Below, piece by piece: positions 53,729 through 62,044 of a stretch of 64,000 nucleotides of DNA (positions within the stretch are counted from its first letter, which is position 1; each line of letters begins with the position of its first letter). The DNA is from Streptomyces adelaidensis (GTDB lineage Bacteria; Actinomycetota; Actinomycetes; Streptomycetales; Streptomycetaceae), in the NCBI RefSeq assembly GCF_016598475.1, contig NZ_JAEMUX010000012.1, forward strand, positions 62,001 through 126,000. The letters are read 5' to 3'. Both the position numbers and the translations under genes were made by a program. Below the pieces are notes generated by a model. It was not told the DNA's origin, made no database searches, and saw only the letters and a program-made list of their open reading frames with translations.

Positions 53729-54520
53729 TCATCCGGCGCCGAGCAGGTCGTCGAGCTTGCCCTCCTCCTGGGCCTTGACGATCTGCTCGGCGGACATGTT
53801 CTTCAGGTCGCGGTCGGTGAGCTGCTTCGGACGGCCCGCCTTGCGCGCTGCCCCTCCGTCGCCGGAGCCCTGGAACCTCTGGCGGCCTTGCGCGGCCAGG
53901 TAGGGCTTGTCCTTGATCAGTTGGTCGAGCGCCTCGGTGATCTCCTCGGCGTCGACCTCGCCGTCCTCGCCGACCTCGAACTGTTCGAGGTCGAGGAAGC
54001 GCAGGGCGTCGCGGGGGTCCGCGAGTTTCTTCGCGGCGGCCGCGCGGACCTCGGCCTTGAGGATGCGGGTGTTGGCCGTGGCCGTTGCGGCCGCGGTCGC
54101 CTTGGCCACGGCGTCATCGCCGCCGCCGCCCTTGTCCTTGTCCGCCAGTCGGCGTTCAAGGTCGCGGCGCTGGTCTCGTTCCTTGCGCCACTTGCCCTTC
54201 ATGGAGGCCAGGGCCCGCTTGCCCTTGTCGCCGAGCTGGTCGGCGCCTTCGGGGTCCGCGTCGTCCTGGCCGTCGTCCCCGTCGCCGTCCTGGTCGTCGC
54301 CGCCGTCGTTGTCGCCGCCGTCGTCGTCCTGGTCGTCGTCCCCGTCCCCGTTGTCGCCGCCGTCGTTGTCGCCGCCGTCGTCGTCCTGGTCGTCGTCCCC
54401 GGCGCCGCCGAGGACGGGCCAGATCGGGTACAGCTCGCCGTCGTCCTCGCCGGGGCGGGCCTTGCGCCAGCCGACGGCCGAGAGTCCGGTGAGCGGGTGT
54501 ACGGGCAGGGGTGCGTGCAT
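53729..54520 (-). CDS. Capsid scaffolding protein with Asp/Gly-rich repeat
   Basis: The ATG at 54518-54520 has GGGAG 7 bases upstream; 263 residues. Residues ~40-90 are an extremely acidic Asp/Gly/Asn tract built from a 57-bp direct DNA repeat (copies beginning 54304 and 54361). A charged coiled-coil (GKWRKERDQRRDLERRLADK, about 105-125) follows, then a helical C-terminus (NMSAEQIVKAQEEGKLDDLL). Located before the capsid gene, this is the usual siphovirus scaffold layout. The acid tract may repel or organise the capsid shell interior. Confidence 0.8.
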   Translation of the reverse strand: MHAPLPVHPLTGLSAVGWRKARPGEDDGELYPIWPVLGGAGDDDQDDDGGDNDGGDNGDGDDDQDDDGGDNDGGDDQDGDGDDGQDDADPEGADQLGDKGKRALASMKGKWRKERDQRRDLERRLADKDKGGGGDDAVAKATAAATATANTRILKAEVRAAAAKKLADPRDALRFLDLEQFEVGEDGEVDAEEITEALDQLIKDKPYLAAQGRQRFQGSGDGGAARKAGRPKQLTDRDLKNMSAEQIVKAQEEGKLDDLLGAG

Positions 54521-54565
54521 GGTGTGTCTCCCGTTGCGGGTGAACCTGCCGGGCATTGCGCCCGG

Positions 54566-55534
54566 TCAGACGATGTAGGCGTTCTTCCTCAGCAGCCGGA
54601 TCGCGTGGTCGCGGTCGCCGTCGGCGAGCCGGTAGATCTCCTCCGGCATCAGCCGCACGGCCTTGGTCCGGGCCCGGGCGCGCGTGCTCTCGCCGAAGCG
54701 GGTGCCGACTGCTTTCTCGAACCTCTTGCGGCGCGCGGCGTACAGGCCGCGCCGGGTGGTGCCCTCGCTGGTGGCCTGCACCTCGCGCCGGTAGAGGGTC
54801 TTGGTGGTCATGCCCCGGCGGGCGTTGACCACCTGGCCGATGTCCGCGCCCTCGCGGATCGCGTCGGCCCCGGCCTGTCCGAACGCGCGGCGCTGCTGGG
54901 CGGGGTCCATCTGCCCGAACAGGGCCTCGGGGGAGGCGAGTTCCCAGGTGTCGCCGGGGCGGCGCGGGGCGAGCGTGCAGTCACAGCGCGGGTGCCGCAT
55001 GAACCCGTCGGAGAGGCTGTACTCGTTGCCCGCGAGGATGATGCAGCGCGCGCACGCGGGCAGGTGCACCACGCGCACGTACGACACGACGCGCGGGCGG
55101 GCGATCATCCCGGCCATGTCGGCGATCCGTCCGGCGTCCGCGACCAGGGAGCGCGTGACCATCTCCAGGAACGCGGCCCCGGACAGGATCGACATCGCCA
55201 CCGAGAACCCGCGGCGCAGCCGGTTGAAGGCGATCAGCAGCGGATACAGCAGCGGAATCGTCAGGTCACCGGCGGCCGCCGCCGCAGCAGTCTCCGGATC
55301 CACCGCTCCCTCGCCGGGGCCGGTCTCCTGCGTCAGCCACGGTTCCGCCGAAGAGGCGGCCGCGACTTGTCCGGCGTGGATCAGCTCGGCTGCGAGCATC
55401 GCGCCGGCCAGCCACGAGCCCTCCAGGTCCTCGGGGTCGGCGGCCATCCACACCGACCTCACGGCGGCCGCCGTCGCCGCGGCCTGGGCGGCGCGGTCGG
55501 CCTGGTGCTGCTGGGCCTCAGGCGGGACCGTCAT
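54566..55534 (-). CDS. Phage head morphogenesis (minor head, MuF-like) protein
   Basis: 322 residues; the ATG at 55532-55534 overlaps the portal stop. A helical N-terminal half is followed by VVHLPACARCIILAGNEYSL and MRHPRCDCTLAPRR, the Cys-containing MuF/minor-head core. KTLYRREVQATSEGTTRRGL and RLMPEEIYRLADGDRDHAI continue the family pattern. It sits between portal and scaffold, where such proteins bind portal inside the prohead. Confidence 0.8.
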   Translation of the reverse strand: MTVPPEAQQHQADRAAQAAATAAAVRSVWMAADPEDLEGSWLAGAMLAAELIHAGQVAAASSAEPWLTQETGPGEGAVDPETAAAAAAGDLTIPLLYPLLIAFNRLRRGFSVAMSILSGAAFLEMVTRSLVADAGRIADMAGMIARPRVVSYVRVVHLPACARCIILAGNEYSLSDGFMRHPRCDCTLAPRRPGDTWELASPEALFGQMDPAQQRRAFGQAGADAIREGADIGQVVNARRGMTTKTLYRREVQATSEGTTRRGLYAARRKRFEKAVGTRFGESTRARARTKAVRLMPEEIYRLADGDRDHAIRLLRKNAYIV

Positions 55535-57054
55535 ACCAGCGCCCCCTCCTCGACGTCCGCCTCGCCCTCGACGACGTCCTCCTCGTCGGCGAGGGCGGGC
55601 CGCTGGGCAAGCATCTGGGTGGCGGCGGCGATCGGGTCCATCTCGGCCTCCCGCTCGCGCATCGCGACGACGTCGGCGACCTCGGTCGGGGTGAGGCCGT
55701 AGCGCAGGGCCAGCCACTCGAAGGGGAAGCCGATGTCCTTCAGCTTCACCAGGGCGTCGGCGAGCTGCGCGTAGGAGCGGGACTCGGAGTCGGCCCACAG
55801 CACCGCGCCCGCGCGCATCGCCTTCGCCTTGGCGTACTCGCCACGGGCGAGGTAGATGAGCCGCGCGACCTCGCGCAGGGCCTGGCCGAACCACAGCTTC
55901 TTCTCGTCGACCCGCTTCACCAGGCCGGTCTCGGCGGCCAGCAGCGCGTCACCGGAGAGGTTGGCCATCTTTCCGATCAGGTAGTGCTGCGGGGTGCGGG
56001 TCTGCGCGGCGAGGTGGCCCACGGCGACCTCGATGAGCTGCGTGTAGGCGGCGAGGTTCGCGGCCTGCCACTCGGCGATCTTCGCGTCCTTGCCGGTGAT
56101 CCACGCGACGCGGTCCACGGCGAACTTCGCCAGGTCGACCGGCTGTTTGCCGACGATCTCCCCCGCGGTGTTCAGCTTGGGGATCATCGGCCGCTCGGCG
56201 CCGAGGATCACTCGCTGCGGGAAGCTGGCGTAGTCGGAGGCGGTGAACAGTTGTGCCCACAGAAGGTTGATCGCGTCCTGCATGGCGACCACGCCCGTGA
56301 TGTCGCTGATCGGGTCCTCGACCAGCATCGGCTTGTTCGGCAGTTCCACCAGCGGCACCAGGCCCATCGGGTTGTGCTGGGGGTTCGGCTCGCCGAGCTC
56401 CGCCTCGTCGCGCGGCTGCCAGGTCCGTCGGCGCTCCTCGGCGCCGGCGGGAAGCCACAGCTTCATCGCCTCGTCGACGTCGGCCATCTGCGGGCTCTTG
56501 TCCTGCCGCAGCATCGGCCGCTCGAACTTCCACAGCTCCTCGGGCAGGTAGAGGGTGGCGTAGTCGCAGTTGCCGTCCTGCCACCGCTTCAGCCCCGCCC
56601 GCCGGCGTACGCGCGAGCCGGGCTCGTAGACGACGATGCACTGCGCGGCGTCCTCGAACGTGACGATCGGGGTGTCCTCGTCGTCCGGGTCGCCCCACAC
56701 CAGCACGTACGAGCGGGCGGAGTTGACCGCGCCGAGGAACCCCAGCTGGGAGTCTCCGTCCAGGCCGTTGACCTGCCACACCTCCCACAGGTCCTTGTCC
56801 GCCTTGAGTTCGCCGGAGGCCTGGAAGCCGTTCACCGTCAGCCGCTCGACCGGCGAGTCCGCGACGACCTGGACCCAGTTGTCGCTGAAGTCCTTGTAGC
56901 GGCCGCCGTGGAACTTCGCGAAGTCGTCGGAGGCGAACTTCAGCGGCTGCTTGCCCCGGTAGTAGTCGCCGTTCCGGTCGATCTCCGCCCGCCGCCGGAT
57001 GAGCTCCGACTCCAGCAGGGACACCAGCTGCAGGGCCTGCCCCAGGGTGGCCAT
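55531..57054 (-). CDS. Phage portal protein (SPP1 gp6-like)
   Basis: 507 residues. LIRRRAEIDRNGDYYRGKQPL is the common actinophage portal start; DNWVQVVADSPVERLTVNGF, QCIVVYEPGSRVRRRAGLKR and DAINLLWAQLFTASDYASFP follow. The C-terminal helix region has LIGKMANLSGDALLAAETGL and an acidic tail. It forms the 12-subunit DNA gate of the capsid. It lies directly after the large terminase gene. Confidence 0.88.
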   Translation of the reverse strand: MATLGQALQLVSLLESELIRRRAEIDRNGDYYRGKQPLKFASDDFAKFHGGRYKDFSDNWVQVVADSPVERLTVNGFQASGELKADKDLWEVWQVNGLDGDSQLGFLGAVNSARSYVLVWGDPDDEDTPIVTFEDAAQCIVVYEPGSRVRRRAGLKRWQDGNCDYATLYLPEELWKFERPMLRQDKSPQMADVDEAMKLWLPAGAEERRRTWQPRDEAELGEPNPQHNPMGLVPLVELPNKPMLVEDPISDITGVVAMQDAINLLWAQLFTASDYASFPQRVILGAERPMIPKLNTAGEIVGKQPVDLAKFAVDRVAWITGKDAKIAEWQAANLAAYTQLIEVAVGHLAAQTRTPQHYLIGKMANLSGDALLAAETGLVKRVDEKKLWFGQALREVARLIYLARGEYAKAKAMRAGAVLWADSESRSYAQLADALVKLKDIGFPFEWLALRYGLTPTEVADVVAMREREAEMDPIAAATQMLAQRPALADEEDVVEGEADVEEGALV

Positions 57055-57066
57055 CCGCGCCCCCCT

Positions 57067-58713
57067 TCATGAGCCGTAGTAATAGGACACGTCCGGTTCC
57101 GCCAGGCCCGCCGCGATCACGTCACCGAGCGCCTCATGGGCGAGGACCGAGGCCACCGCGATGTCGATCTTCTGCGGCGGGGAGGCCTTGCGGAGCACGT
57201 ACAACCCGCTCGGCCGCTCGGCCTGGCGGGTGTTCTCGATGTGCGACTGCGTGAGCTCGCAGCCGTCGTGCGTGAAGGACGACGCCCGTTGCCCATCCGC
57301 GGTGTTCCGCTTCACCACGTCGGTCTTCAGCCGCTCGGCCGCGGAGTGCATCTGCACCATGCGGCGCGTGTACCAGCGGATGACCCGCTCCTCGCCGTAG
57401 GCGTCGATCCAGTCATCGACCTCGGTGTCCCAGTAAGGAGGATCCGCGTACAGGCGTACGACGTCGTAGCGGTTCATCAGCTGGTCCATCGCCGCGCGCA
57501 CCTCCGCGCGCGGGACCTGGCCCCCGTAGTCCGCGGGGTTCCAGATGGTCGGCTCATCGTTCGCCCCGTACAGCGGGGTGAACTGGTAGCCGTCCATGGT
57601 CTCGGCCCGGATCGACGTCCAGTCGTCCATGTCGGAGCCGTCGAAGCCGAGGACCACGCGGGTCATGGGCCGTACACGGCGGGGCTTGGCCTTCGCGGCC
57701 CACTTCGTGCCGTCCAGCCAGCTCGACGTTCCCGCCACACACCGGTTGCCGAAGAACCGCTCGGCCTGTGCCGGGTCTTTCTCCATGATCTCGGCGGACT
57801 CGGCCTCGATGGCGTCGAGGTCGACGTGCGCCGAGCCCGCGTACACGCACCGGTAGATCCGGCGACGCTGCCTCTTGTCCCTGAAGCTCAGGGACTTGGG
57901 CGCCTGCGGGTGGTACTTGAAGACGTCGCGGCGTTTGGACTGGGACGTCGTCTGCGCGACGGAGTCCTCCGACGGGTCCCATGCGTTGGTGGTCTCCATC
58001 GAGCGGCCGCCCATGCCGGCCACGCCGCGGCGCTGGGTCTCGGCGACCTTCCGCAGCTTGTTCGCCGCGGTGTAGAGGCCGGTCTCGTCCTGCATCGCGA
58101 AGATGATCGGGTTGCCGAGCCGGGACAGGGCCGAGGAGGTGACGACGTCGATCTGCCCGTCCTCGCCGATCCGGGTGAACTCCTCACCCACCCGCAGCCG
58201 GTCCTGCAGCGGGCCCTTCTTCACCATCGCCTTGAGCGGCCGGTAGACGTTCGCGACCTGGTCCTCGGACGTCGCGGTCAGCTGGATCAGCGGCGTGGGC
58301 CACGGCACGCCCATCGGCTCGCCCGGCTCGTACGTGTACCACCAGCCGCAGCCGCAGCCGTAGTCCGCGCAGATGAACCGCTCGCCGCCCAGGGCCCAGC
58401 CCGCGAACACCACCGGTCCGCAGGCCTCGGCGAGGACGATCGCAGCGGACCAAGGCCCTTTGCCCGTCTTCTGCGGGGCCACGATCTGGCTGCGCCGGTT
58501 GTGGAACGCCGGCGCGAGCTGGCCCGCCACCGCTTCCGGGCGGACGCGGTAGTGGTTGACGGTGCACCACAGCTGCCACGGGTACAGCACCAGGTCCTGG
58601 CCCGCGCGGAACCCGTCGGGCACGGGACAGTGCCGCTCGATCCAGTCCGGTACGACCCACAGCGTGGGGAAGTCGACGACGAACTCGGGCCCTGCTTCAG
58701 CTTTCCCGGCCAC
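57067..58713 (-). CDS. Terminase large subunit
   Basis: 548 residues. The ATPase part has RRSQIVAPQKTGKGPWSAAI (Walker A variant, ~75-95) and FAMQDETGLYTAANKLRKVA (Walker B-like acid region ~205). The nuclease part has VVLGFDGSDMDDWTSI (first metal Asp), RLYADPPYWDTEVDDWIDAY and IDIAVASVLAHEALGD (last acid). It packages DNA through the portal. It overlaps the end of the small-subunit gene. Confidence 0.88.
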   Translation of the reverse strand: MAGKAEAGPEFVVDFPTLWVVPDWIERHCPVPDGFRAGQDLVLYPWQLWCTVNHYRVRPEAVAGQLAPAFHNRRSQIVAPQKTGKGPWSAAIVLAEACGPVVFAGWALGGERFICADYGCGCGWWYTYEPGEPMGVPWPTPLIQLTATSEDQVANVYRPLKAMVKKGPLQDRLRVGEEFTRIGEDGQIDVVTSSALSRLGNPIIFAMQDETGLYTAANKLRKVAETQRRGVAGMGGRSMETTNAWDPSEDSVAQTTSQSKRRDVFKYHPQAPKSLSFRDKRQRRRIYRCVYAGSAHVDLDAIEAESAEIMEKDPAQAERFFGNRCVAGTSSWLDGTKWAAKAKPRRVRPMTRVVLGFDGSDMDDWTSIRAETMDGYQFTPLYGANDEPTIWNPADYGGQVPRAEVRAAMDQLMNRYDVVRLYADPPYWDTEVDDWIDAYGEERVIRWYTRRMVQMHSAAERLKTDVVKRNTADGQRASSFTHDGCELTQSHIENTRQAERPSGLYVLRKASPPQKIDIAVASVLAHEALGDVIAAGLAEPDVSYYYGS

Positions 58714-59188
58714 GGAACGGAACCACCGTCATGCGGTCGCGCGCGGAAGGGCGGCGCGGCGCCGGCTCGTTCGGCTCGGTCTCCTCGAGGGCCGGGACGG
58801 TGCCGGGCTCGCCGGGCGAAATCTTCCACCGGTTGCGGAGCATGCCCTGAACGGACAGGCCGAGGCTGTCGAGGTACTGCCGGGCGAGCTTGCGGACGTC
58901 GACCTTGGCGTCCGGCTGCTCGGCCTCGGCCAGGCAGCGTACGAAGAGGGCGGCCTCGAACTCCTGGCCGAGCTCTTCCCACATGACGGCCTGGGGCCGT
59001 TCCCACAGCTGGCACCACAGGTGCCACTCGCGGTCGGTGGCCTCGGTCAGCGGCCACTCGGGCGGTTCGCCCGGGCGCCCCTCGTAGGGCAGGAGGGTCC
59101 AGCCAGCCTTGTCGGAGGGCCGGTTGCGGCGCAGCGCGAGCGGGTCGGGGGCCGGTCCGGAGACGACTCGGGCTCCTCCACGGGGCAT
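58697..59188 (-). CDS. Terminase small subunit-like protein
   Basis: The ATG at 59186-59188 is preferred because GAGGAG lies 8 bases upstream; 163 residues. LPYEGRPGEPPEWPLTEATD and WHLWCQLWERPQAVMWEELG are characteristic of actinophage small terminases, and RKLARQYLDSLGLSVQGMLR is helical. The end overlaps the large subunit by 17 bp. A pair of 15-bp direct repeats lies upstream. Confidence 0.78.
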   Translation of the reverse strand: MPRGGARVVSGPAPDPLALRRNRPSDKAGWTLLPYEGRPGEPPEWPLTEATDREWHLWCQLWERPQAVMWEELGQEFEAALFVRCLAEAEQPDAKVDVRKLARQYLDSLGLSVQGMLRNRWKISPGEPGTVPALEETEPNEPAPRRPSARDRMTVVPFRGRES

Positions 59189-59197
59189 GGTGATCAC

Positions 59198-59399
59198 TCC
59201 TCCGAGCCGCGTTGCGCAGCCTCAGACGACCGTCACGTTGCGTGACGATCTTGACCCTTTGAACCTGACCGACCCCCCGGAGCCCTCCCCGGCGTTCCGG
59301 GCCCCCTACTCGGAAGGGGTCCACCCCCACCCCCCGATAGGCCTCTGACCTGGGCTTTTGCATCTCATTAGGCCTCTGACCTGCAACGATGCCATTTGG
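59198..59399. other. Intergenic region upstream of the terminase genes; 15-bp direct repeats
   Basis: TAGGCCTCTGACCTG occurs at 59338-59352 and again at 59369-59383, 31 bp apart, in otherwise non-coding DNA between the HNH and small-terminase genes. This is where siphoviruses with HNH-associated terminases have their cos or pac site. Confidence 0.55.
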
Positions 59400-59771
59400 T
59401 CACTCTGAGCGGTCGTTCCAGCCTCCGGGCTGATGTCTGGCTGTCTCGCGAGAGTGGTGAGCCTTCGTCATCGCTTGCAGGTTCGTCCAGTCATGACCAC
59501 GTGGCCCCAAGGGACCCAAGCCATCACGGTGGTTGACCTCTGTAGCCCTGGGACGTAGCAGTACGGGGATGGCCTCGCACTCGTCGCACTCGCAGTACGG
59601 ATGAGCACGTAGGTACTCAGAGCGTGTGCGTGTCCATCGGCTGTCGTAGCCCTTGGACGCTGCTGTGGGGCGTGCGCGCCGGGCCCTGCCCTGGCATGCC
59701 TCGCAGCGTCCCCCAGGGGTGAGGGTGGGGCATCCGGGTGTGGGGCAGACCTGCAGCGCCTTGCGGGGCAT
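59400..59771 (-). CDS. HNH endonuclease (packaging-associated)
   Basis: 123 residues. A zinc-binding N-terminus (CPTPGCPTLTPGGRCEACQG) is followed by KGYDSRWTRTRSEYLRAHPY and the HNH core: CECDECEAIPVLLRPRATEV, VNHRDGLGPLGPRGHDWTNL and QAMTKAHHSRETA. It shares one base with the upstream stop (TGATG). HNH proteins next to terminase help cleave concatemers during packaging. Confidence 0.88.
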   Translation of the reverse strand: MPRKALQVCPTPGCPTLTPGGRCEACQGRARRARPTAASKGYDSRWTRTRSEYLRAHPYCECDECEAIPVLLRPRATEVNHRDGLGPLGPRGHDWTNLQAMTKAHHSRETARHQPGGWNDRSE

Positions 59772-59974
59772 CAGGCCATGGCGAGCGTTGTGCGCCCCTC
59801 GCCGTGCCCCGCGTGCTCCTGTAGTGCGCTCAGTGCGTCTGTGGCCGCGATGAGGCCGGTGTCGAGGCCGCATGGGCATGTGACGCTCGCGCGGCCTGTC
59901 TTCTCGACGACGCGCCAGCCGTCTTTGGGGGGAAGGTCGCGAAGTTCCATCTCGATGACGGCGGAGTGCTGCAT
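59771..59974 (-). CDS. Small phage protein with CPCG motif
   Basis: 67 residues; a strong GGAGGAGGG precedes the ATG at 59972-59974. VTCPCGLDTGLIAATDALSA has a CxC pair and DALSALQEHAGHGEGR is helical. It resembles short zinc-binding proteins next to phage HNH genes. The HNH start overlaps its stop. Confidence 0.65.
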   Translation of the reverse strand: MQHSAVIEMELRDLPPKDGWRVVEKTGRASVTCPCGLDTGLIAATDALSALQEHAGHGEGRTTLAMA

Positions 59975-60185
59975 GGTTCCCTCCTCCGGCCGTGTGTGGG
60001 GCGCTGCCCGGGAGTTGGGGCTCCCGGGCAGCGTTTTCCCCTCCACCCCGGCCCTGGGTGGTCTTGTGCGGATCGGGCGCAGTGTCGGGTGTGCGCCGAT
60101 ACGCTCGGTGGTTCCCCCACGTTCCGCTCGCGGCTCTGGCCCCCCACGGGCCGCGTTTTCCGGCCCTGATGAAGTGAGTTCCCTG
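59975..60185. other. Divergent intergenic region
   Basis: 211 bp between the minus-strand CPCG-protein gene and the plus-strand PH/SHOCT gene; it must hold promoters for both. I see no strong palindrome. Confidence 0.45.
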
Positions 60186-60722
60186 ATGGCGAAGTTCGAC
60201 GTACGGCCCGATATCGACGAGGCCGCCGCGAAGCTGCAGAGCACGCTCGGTGCGAAGCGGGAGATCCAGCGTCTGCCTGAAGTCCTGTGGGAGGGCGAGA
60301 CGGTGGAGATGCTGGCGACCGGCGTGTATGGCAAGGGCAACGGTCTGGTCGCGATGACGAGTCAGCGGCTGATCTTCCTGAAGCACGGGGTGATGTCGCA
60401 GCAGGTGGAGGATTTCCCGTACGGGCGGATCAGCTCGGTGCAGTGGTCGGGCGGGATGATCTCGGGGACGCTGATCGTGTTCGCGTCGGGCAACAAGGCC
60501 GAGATCAAGCAGATGCCGAAGGACGCGGGCAAGGCGCTCGCTGACGCGCTCAGGGCCCGGCTTGCGGCTCCCCAGCCAGCTGCGGGGCCGGTGGCCGCAG
60601 CGGCTGCGGGCGCCCAGGATGTGGCGTCGCGGCTGCAGACGCTCGATCAGCTGCGGGCGGCCGGGGCGATCACGGACGAGGAGTACCGGGACCGGCGGGC
60701 GAAGATCCTCGACAGCCTGTAG
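60186..60722 (+). CDS. PH-domain / SHOCT protein on the opposite strand (possible lysogenic-conversion gene)
   Basis: 178 residues. LLPEVLWEGETVEM-like segment RLPEVLWEGETVEMLATGVY and GNGLVAMTSQRLIFLKHGVM followed by VEDFPYGRISSVQWSGGMIS form a bacterial PH (YokE-like) domain at ~25-125. An Ala-rich linker leads to a SHOCT motif (LQTLDQLRAAGAITDEEYRD) at ~145-178. It is the only clear plus-strand gene in the prophage part and has its own promoter region, so it could be expressed in the lysogen. SHOCT motifs aid oligomerisation; function unknown. Confidence 0.75.
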   Translation: MAKFDVRPDIDEAAAKLQSTLGAKREIQRLPEVLWEGETVEMLATGVYGKGNGLVAMTSQRLIFLKHGVMSQQVEDFPYGRISSVQWSGGMISGTLIVFASGNKAEIKQMPKDAGKALADALRARLAAPQPAAGPVAAAAAGAQDVASRLQTLDQLRAAGAITDEEYRDRRAKILDSL

Positions 60723-60725
60723 GCC

Positions 60726-60974
60726 TCAGGCGCGCTGGGTGGCGCGCTCGGGGTGGAGGGCGACCTCGCGGGTGGCCTTCTCGGCCCGGGCGAGGTCGGC
60801 GAGGGAGTAGAGGGGGCGTTCGCGTTCGTCGAGGCCTGCGACGGGGAGGTGGCCGCGGGTTCGCCAGTTGCAGATGGCGGAGCGGCTGACGGCTTTGGCG
60901 CCGGCGGAGACACGTTGGCGCCATTGGGTGGCGAGGCGGGCGGCTTCGGTGCCGTTGTACAGCTGCTCGGCCAT
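60726..60974 (-). CDS. Small MerR/excisionase-type HTH protein
   Basis: The ATG at 60972-60974 has GAGGGGG upstream; 82 residues. EAARLATQWRQRVSAGAKAV and AVSRSAICNWRTRGHLPVAG form a winged-HTH like AlpA/excisionase or MerR N-termini, and the rest (ERPLYSLADLARAEKATREV) is typical of MerR-family helper sequence. It converges with the PH/SHOCT gene with 3 bp between. It could act on late or terminase transcription. Confidence 0.7.
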   Translation of the reverse strand: MAEQLYNGTEAARLATQWRQRVSAGAKAVSRSAICNWRTRGHLPVAGLDERERPLYSLADLARAEKATREVALHPERATQRA

Positions 60975-61179
60975 GCGCGCCCCCTCGTACATGCGTCAGC
61001 CCCCGGTTGGTGGCGGGGGCTGGTGTGGTCGGAGGCATACGTGTGCTGCTGGCGCCATGTTCACACCGTGTCCGGATCTTTGTCCAGCACAAACGCGTAC
61101 GGTCCGCCACGACGAGGGGCGTGGCGGACCATGTGAAGCGGCCGTGCGCGGGGTCAGTGTGGCACGGCGGTACGACAGG
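60975..61179. other. Intergenic region with terminator-like hairpin
   Basis: A perfect 11-bp inverted repeat, GGTCCGCCACG at 61101-61111 and CGTGGCGGACC at 61120-61130, lies 50 bp after the 61180 gene. The rest is presumably the promoter of the HTH gene. No coding sequence is convincing. Confidence 0.65.
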
Positions 61180-61719
61180 CTACGGCTTCCACTCGTCGCG
61201 GCAGCCCGGCCGGTCTACGTATGAGGCCACCACGTCCCGGATCTCTTCGCACGGCCAGTCACCTTCACGCACAACGGTGGTCTGGCAGGCGGGGCAGCCG
61301 AGGACGTACGTGGACGGGTCGTCTTCGTCGCTGTCGTACCCGACCATCATCTGCGGAGCGTGGCGTTCGAGGCGACGCCGGTTCGCCGCGACCTCGCGCA
61401 GTACCCGAGCTGGGTCGTGCCGGGCCGCATGCTCAAGCTGGGGTAGGAGTGGTTCGTCCCGGGGGTCCCCGAATTCCGGTCGGTAGCAGATGACTTGGCC
61501 CCACTTGCCGCTCATGACGTCCGGCGGTCGTGGCAGGCCGGGGCGGAGGGCGACCAAGAGCTCGTCCTCGTCGCAGTCGGTTCGGCACGCCTCCCACTCG
61601 TCGCCGCCCGGCGCGGGCTGCTTACCCGGCTCGCCGACGACCGTGCCGCCGCTCGACGCCCGTGCGATCTGTTCGTCGACGTCGATCTGGTCGCCGAGCC
61701 ACTGCGTCGTGTCATCCAT
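61180..61719 (-). CDS. DUF6221-like phage/actinobacterial protein
   Basis: 179 residues. QWLGDQIDVDEQIARA at the start, DPARVLREVAANRRRLERHA mid-protein and VLGCPACQTTVVREGDWPCEEIRDVVASYVDRPGCRDEW-like C-terminus (a CxxC and a late Cys with LA-S-YADRPGY-like pattern) match the family often numbered DUF6221 in Streptomyces and its phages. Function unknown. It lies in the early/middle part of the phage. Confidence 0.7.
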   Translation of the reverse strand: MDDTTQWLGDQIDVDEQIARASSGGTVVGEPGKQPAPGGDEWEACRTDCDEDELLVALRPGLPRPPDVMSGKWGQVICYRPEFGDPRDEPLLPQLEHAARHDPARVLREVAANRRRLERHAPQMMVGYDSDEDDPSTYVLGCPACQTTVVREGDWPCEEIRDVVASYVDRPGCRDEWKP

Positions 61720-61723
61720 GGGG

Positions 61724-62044
61724 TCATCCTCGCGGATTCGGGTCCGGGTCTGTGGGTTCCTCGCGTTGGCACGGGATGCCGGGGGAGGCGTCGATGCGGT
61801 CGGTGTCGATGTCGATGAGGCCTAGCTCGAGGAGGTGGAGGAGGCCTTCGCGTATCTGGCGGCGGCAGATCTCGGCGGGCGTCATGGGCTGCGTGAAGGG
61901 GCCGTTGGGGCCGAAGGTCCAGTCGTCTGCGGCGTAGACGGCGAGGCGCGCGATGCGGTCGAAGGGGCTGCCGTCGGCCGTGTCGATGGGGATGCGGGGC
62001 CAGGGGTCGAACATGGTGGCGGGTACGGGCGGCTTGTCGGTCAT
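61724..62044 (-). CDS. Phage hypothetical protein
   Basis: 106 residues. The ATG at 62042-62044 overlaps the upstream stop (ATGA). PFDRIARLAVYAADDWTFGP and EICRRQIREGLLHLLELGLI are helical; no catalytic motif is seen. It is coupled to the zinc-ribbon protein before it. Confidence 0.6.
   Translation of the reverse strand: MTDKPPVPATMFDPWPRIPIDTADGSPFDRIARLAVYAADDWTFGPNGPFTQPMTPAEICRRQIREGLLHLLELGLIDIDTDRIDASPGIPCQREEPTDPDPNPRG

Noticed and set aside
52829..55702. 957-codon plus-strand open frame in the phage head region
   Set aside because: It spans several well-supported minus-strand phage genes, with composition expected of an antisense frame.
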